64,000 bases of DNA from Aestuariivirga litoralis (GTDB lineage: Bacteria; Pseudomonadota; Alphaproteobacteria; Rhizobiales; Aestuariivirgaceae). Below the pieces are notes generated by a model. It did not search any database. It was not told where the DNA came from and saw nothing but the letters and a program-made list of their open reading frames with translations. Positions 63,310-64,000 of this stretch are shown one piece after another (position 1 is the stretch's first letter; each line of letters begins with the position of its first letter). A program made the translations under genes and the position numbers. Location of the stretch: NCBI RefSeq assembly GCF_015714715.1, contig NZ_WAHS01000001.1:1240001-1304000 (forward strand), in the 5' to 3' direction.

Positions 63310-64000
63310 GAAATTCTTTCACATCGGGCCGACACAACACATGGCGCCCAGTCTAGCGCCCGGGCTGCATGTGACGGCAACGCCCATCGGTAATCTGGGC
63401 GACATGACCTTGCGCGCGCTGGCCACGCTGGCCGCCGCCGATGTGGTTCTGTGCGAGGACACGCGCGTCACCGTGAAGCTGCTCGAACGCTATGGCATCA
63501 AAGTGCCAATGCGGCCCTATCATGAGCACAATGCCGAAAGCGTGCGGCCCGCGATCATCGAAGCGCTGAAAAATGGCGGGGCCTATGCGCTGGTTTCGGA
63601 TGCCGGCGTGCCGCTGGTTTCTGATCCCGGTTACCGGTTGGTGCGCGCCTGCATCGATGAGAATATCGCCGTCACCGCCCTGCCCGGCGCTTCGGCCACG
63701 CTCACTGCATTGGCGCTCTCCGGATTGCCGACTGACAGGTTCACCTTCATCGGCTTCCTGCCGCAAAAGCAGAAGGCGCGGCGTGATCTTCTAACGGATT
63801 TTAAGTCCGTTCCGTCTACACTCATCGCCTTTGAAAGCCCGCACCGGGTGATCGAGGCGCTGGCCGATATCGAAGCGGTTTTACAGAATCGAAACATGGC
63901 CTTGGCGCGTGAACTTACCAAGCTGCATGAAGAGGTTTTGCGGGGGAGCGCCGCTGACATCCGCGCCGTGCTGGAAGCGCGCGACAGTGTAAAAGGCGAG
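63302..64000 (+). CDS. rsmI: 16S rRNA (cytidine(1402)-2'-O)-methyltransferase, N-terminal part (cut by window edge)
   Basis: Methylates the 2'-O of C1402 in 16S rRNA, next to the N4 methylation made by RsmH. 233 codons are in the window and the frame is open at the edge. GLHVTATPIGNLGDMTLRAL, the CEDTRVT motif, YHEHNAES, VSDAGVPLVSDPGYRLV and LPGASATLTAL are the family blocks. The ATG at 63302 overlaps the hemW stop by 8 nt. Confidence 0.96.
   Translation, partial: MAEKFFHIGPTQHMAPSLAPGLHVTATPIGNLGDMTLRALATLAAADVVLCEDTRVTVKLLERYGIKVPMRPYHEHNAESVRPAIIEALKNGGAYALVSDAGVPLVSDPGYRLVRACIDENIAVTALPGASATLTALALSGLPTDRFTFIGFLPQKQKARRDLLTDFKSVPSTLIAFESPHRVIEALADIEAVLQNRNMALARELTKLHEEVLRGSAADIRAVLEARDSVKGE

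Overview
The window looks like a chromosomal segment of an alphaproteobacterium, most likely of the order Hyphomicrobiales (Rhizobiales). Pointers are the division and cell-wall (dcw) gene order with ftsL and ftsI, an ArsR-methyltransferase regulator fused in one chain next to metF, DUF1127 and DUF2244 genes, an MctP-type symporter, an extensin-like lipoprotein, and the rph-rdgB-hemW block. I see no insertion sequences, phage genes, CRISPR arrays, tRNAs or rRNAs. Genes are tightly packed, with many 4-nt ATGA overlaps and no gene-free stretch over 300 bases once rnpB is counted.

Layout. 1-11177, minus strand: rsmH-ftsL-ftsI-murE-murF-mraY-murD-ftsW-murG-murC (murC cut by the window edge), a peptidoglycan and division operon without mraZ in front. 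11279-11660, minus: rnpB with its own promoter. 11760-15628: small membrane and envelope proteins, an AmpD-like amidase coupled to a TerB-DnaJ protein, and three small secreted His/Tyr/Pro/Gly-rich proteins. 15716-17602: metF and a SahR-like ArsR-methyltransferase regulator behind a palindromic operator. 17742-25601: three MlaC-like periplasmic proteins, an extensin-like lipoprotein, a monocarboxylate-type symporter, a DMT exporter, an acyltransferase, an OmpA lipoprotein and prmA. 25608-36511: DUF1127, pepP, a PuuA/PuuB-like pair, DUF1638, an orphan Flp pilin, a corrinoid protein, a PLP enzyme, a sugar dehydrogenase, a PAP2 phosphatase and homocysteine S-methyltransferase with the same operator as metF. 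36571-41550: an ETF-beta-type lysine methyltransferase, a MocR regulator with DMT exporter, Lrp with alanine dehydrogenase, and a small membrane peptide. 41633-48911: a methyltransferase-sulfotransferase fusion, a large repeat-containing OmpA protein and a polar amino acid ABC importer. 49013-64000: trhO, a GH125 glycosidase, ppc, an ABC-F ATPase, nhaD, an Ogt-like protein, nth, a CysZ/EI24-like protein, an adenosine-kinase-like gene, rph, rdgB, hemW and rsmI (cut by the window edge).

The most informative signal is a 20-bp palindrome present twice, each time 17 nt in front of a start codon: once before the SahR-like regulator-metF operon and once before the homocysteine methyltransferase gene about 19 kb away. 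Together with the separate corrinoid protein and DUF1638 gene nearby, this suggests a methionine / S-adenosylhomocysteine regulon built around a split, cobalamin-dependent methyl transfer system. Other items worth a second look are two perfect CtrA-type boxes (one before a 36-residue membrane peptide), a hairpin that buries the start codon of the PAP2 gene, the sulfotransferase fusion, and an internal triple repeat in the large OmpA protein. All calls come from reading the sequence; no database search was run.
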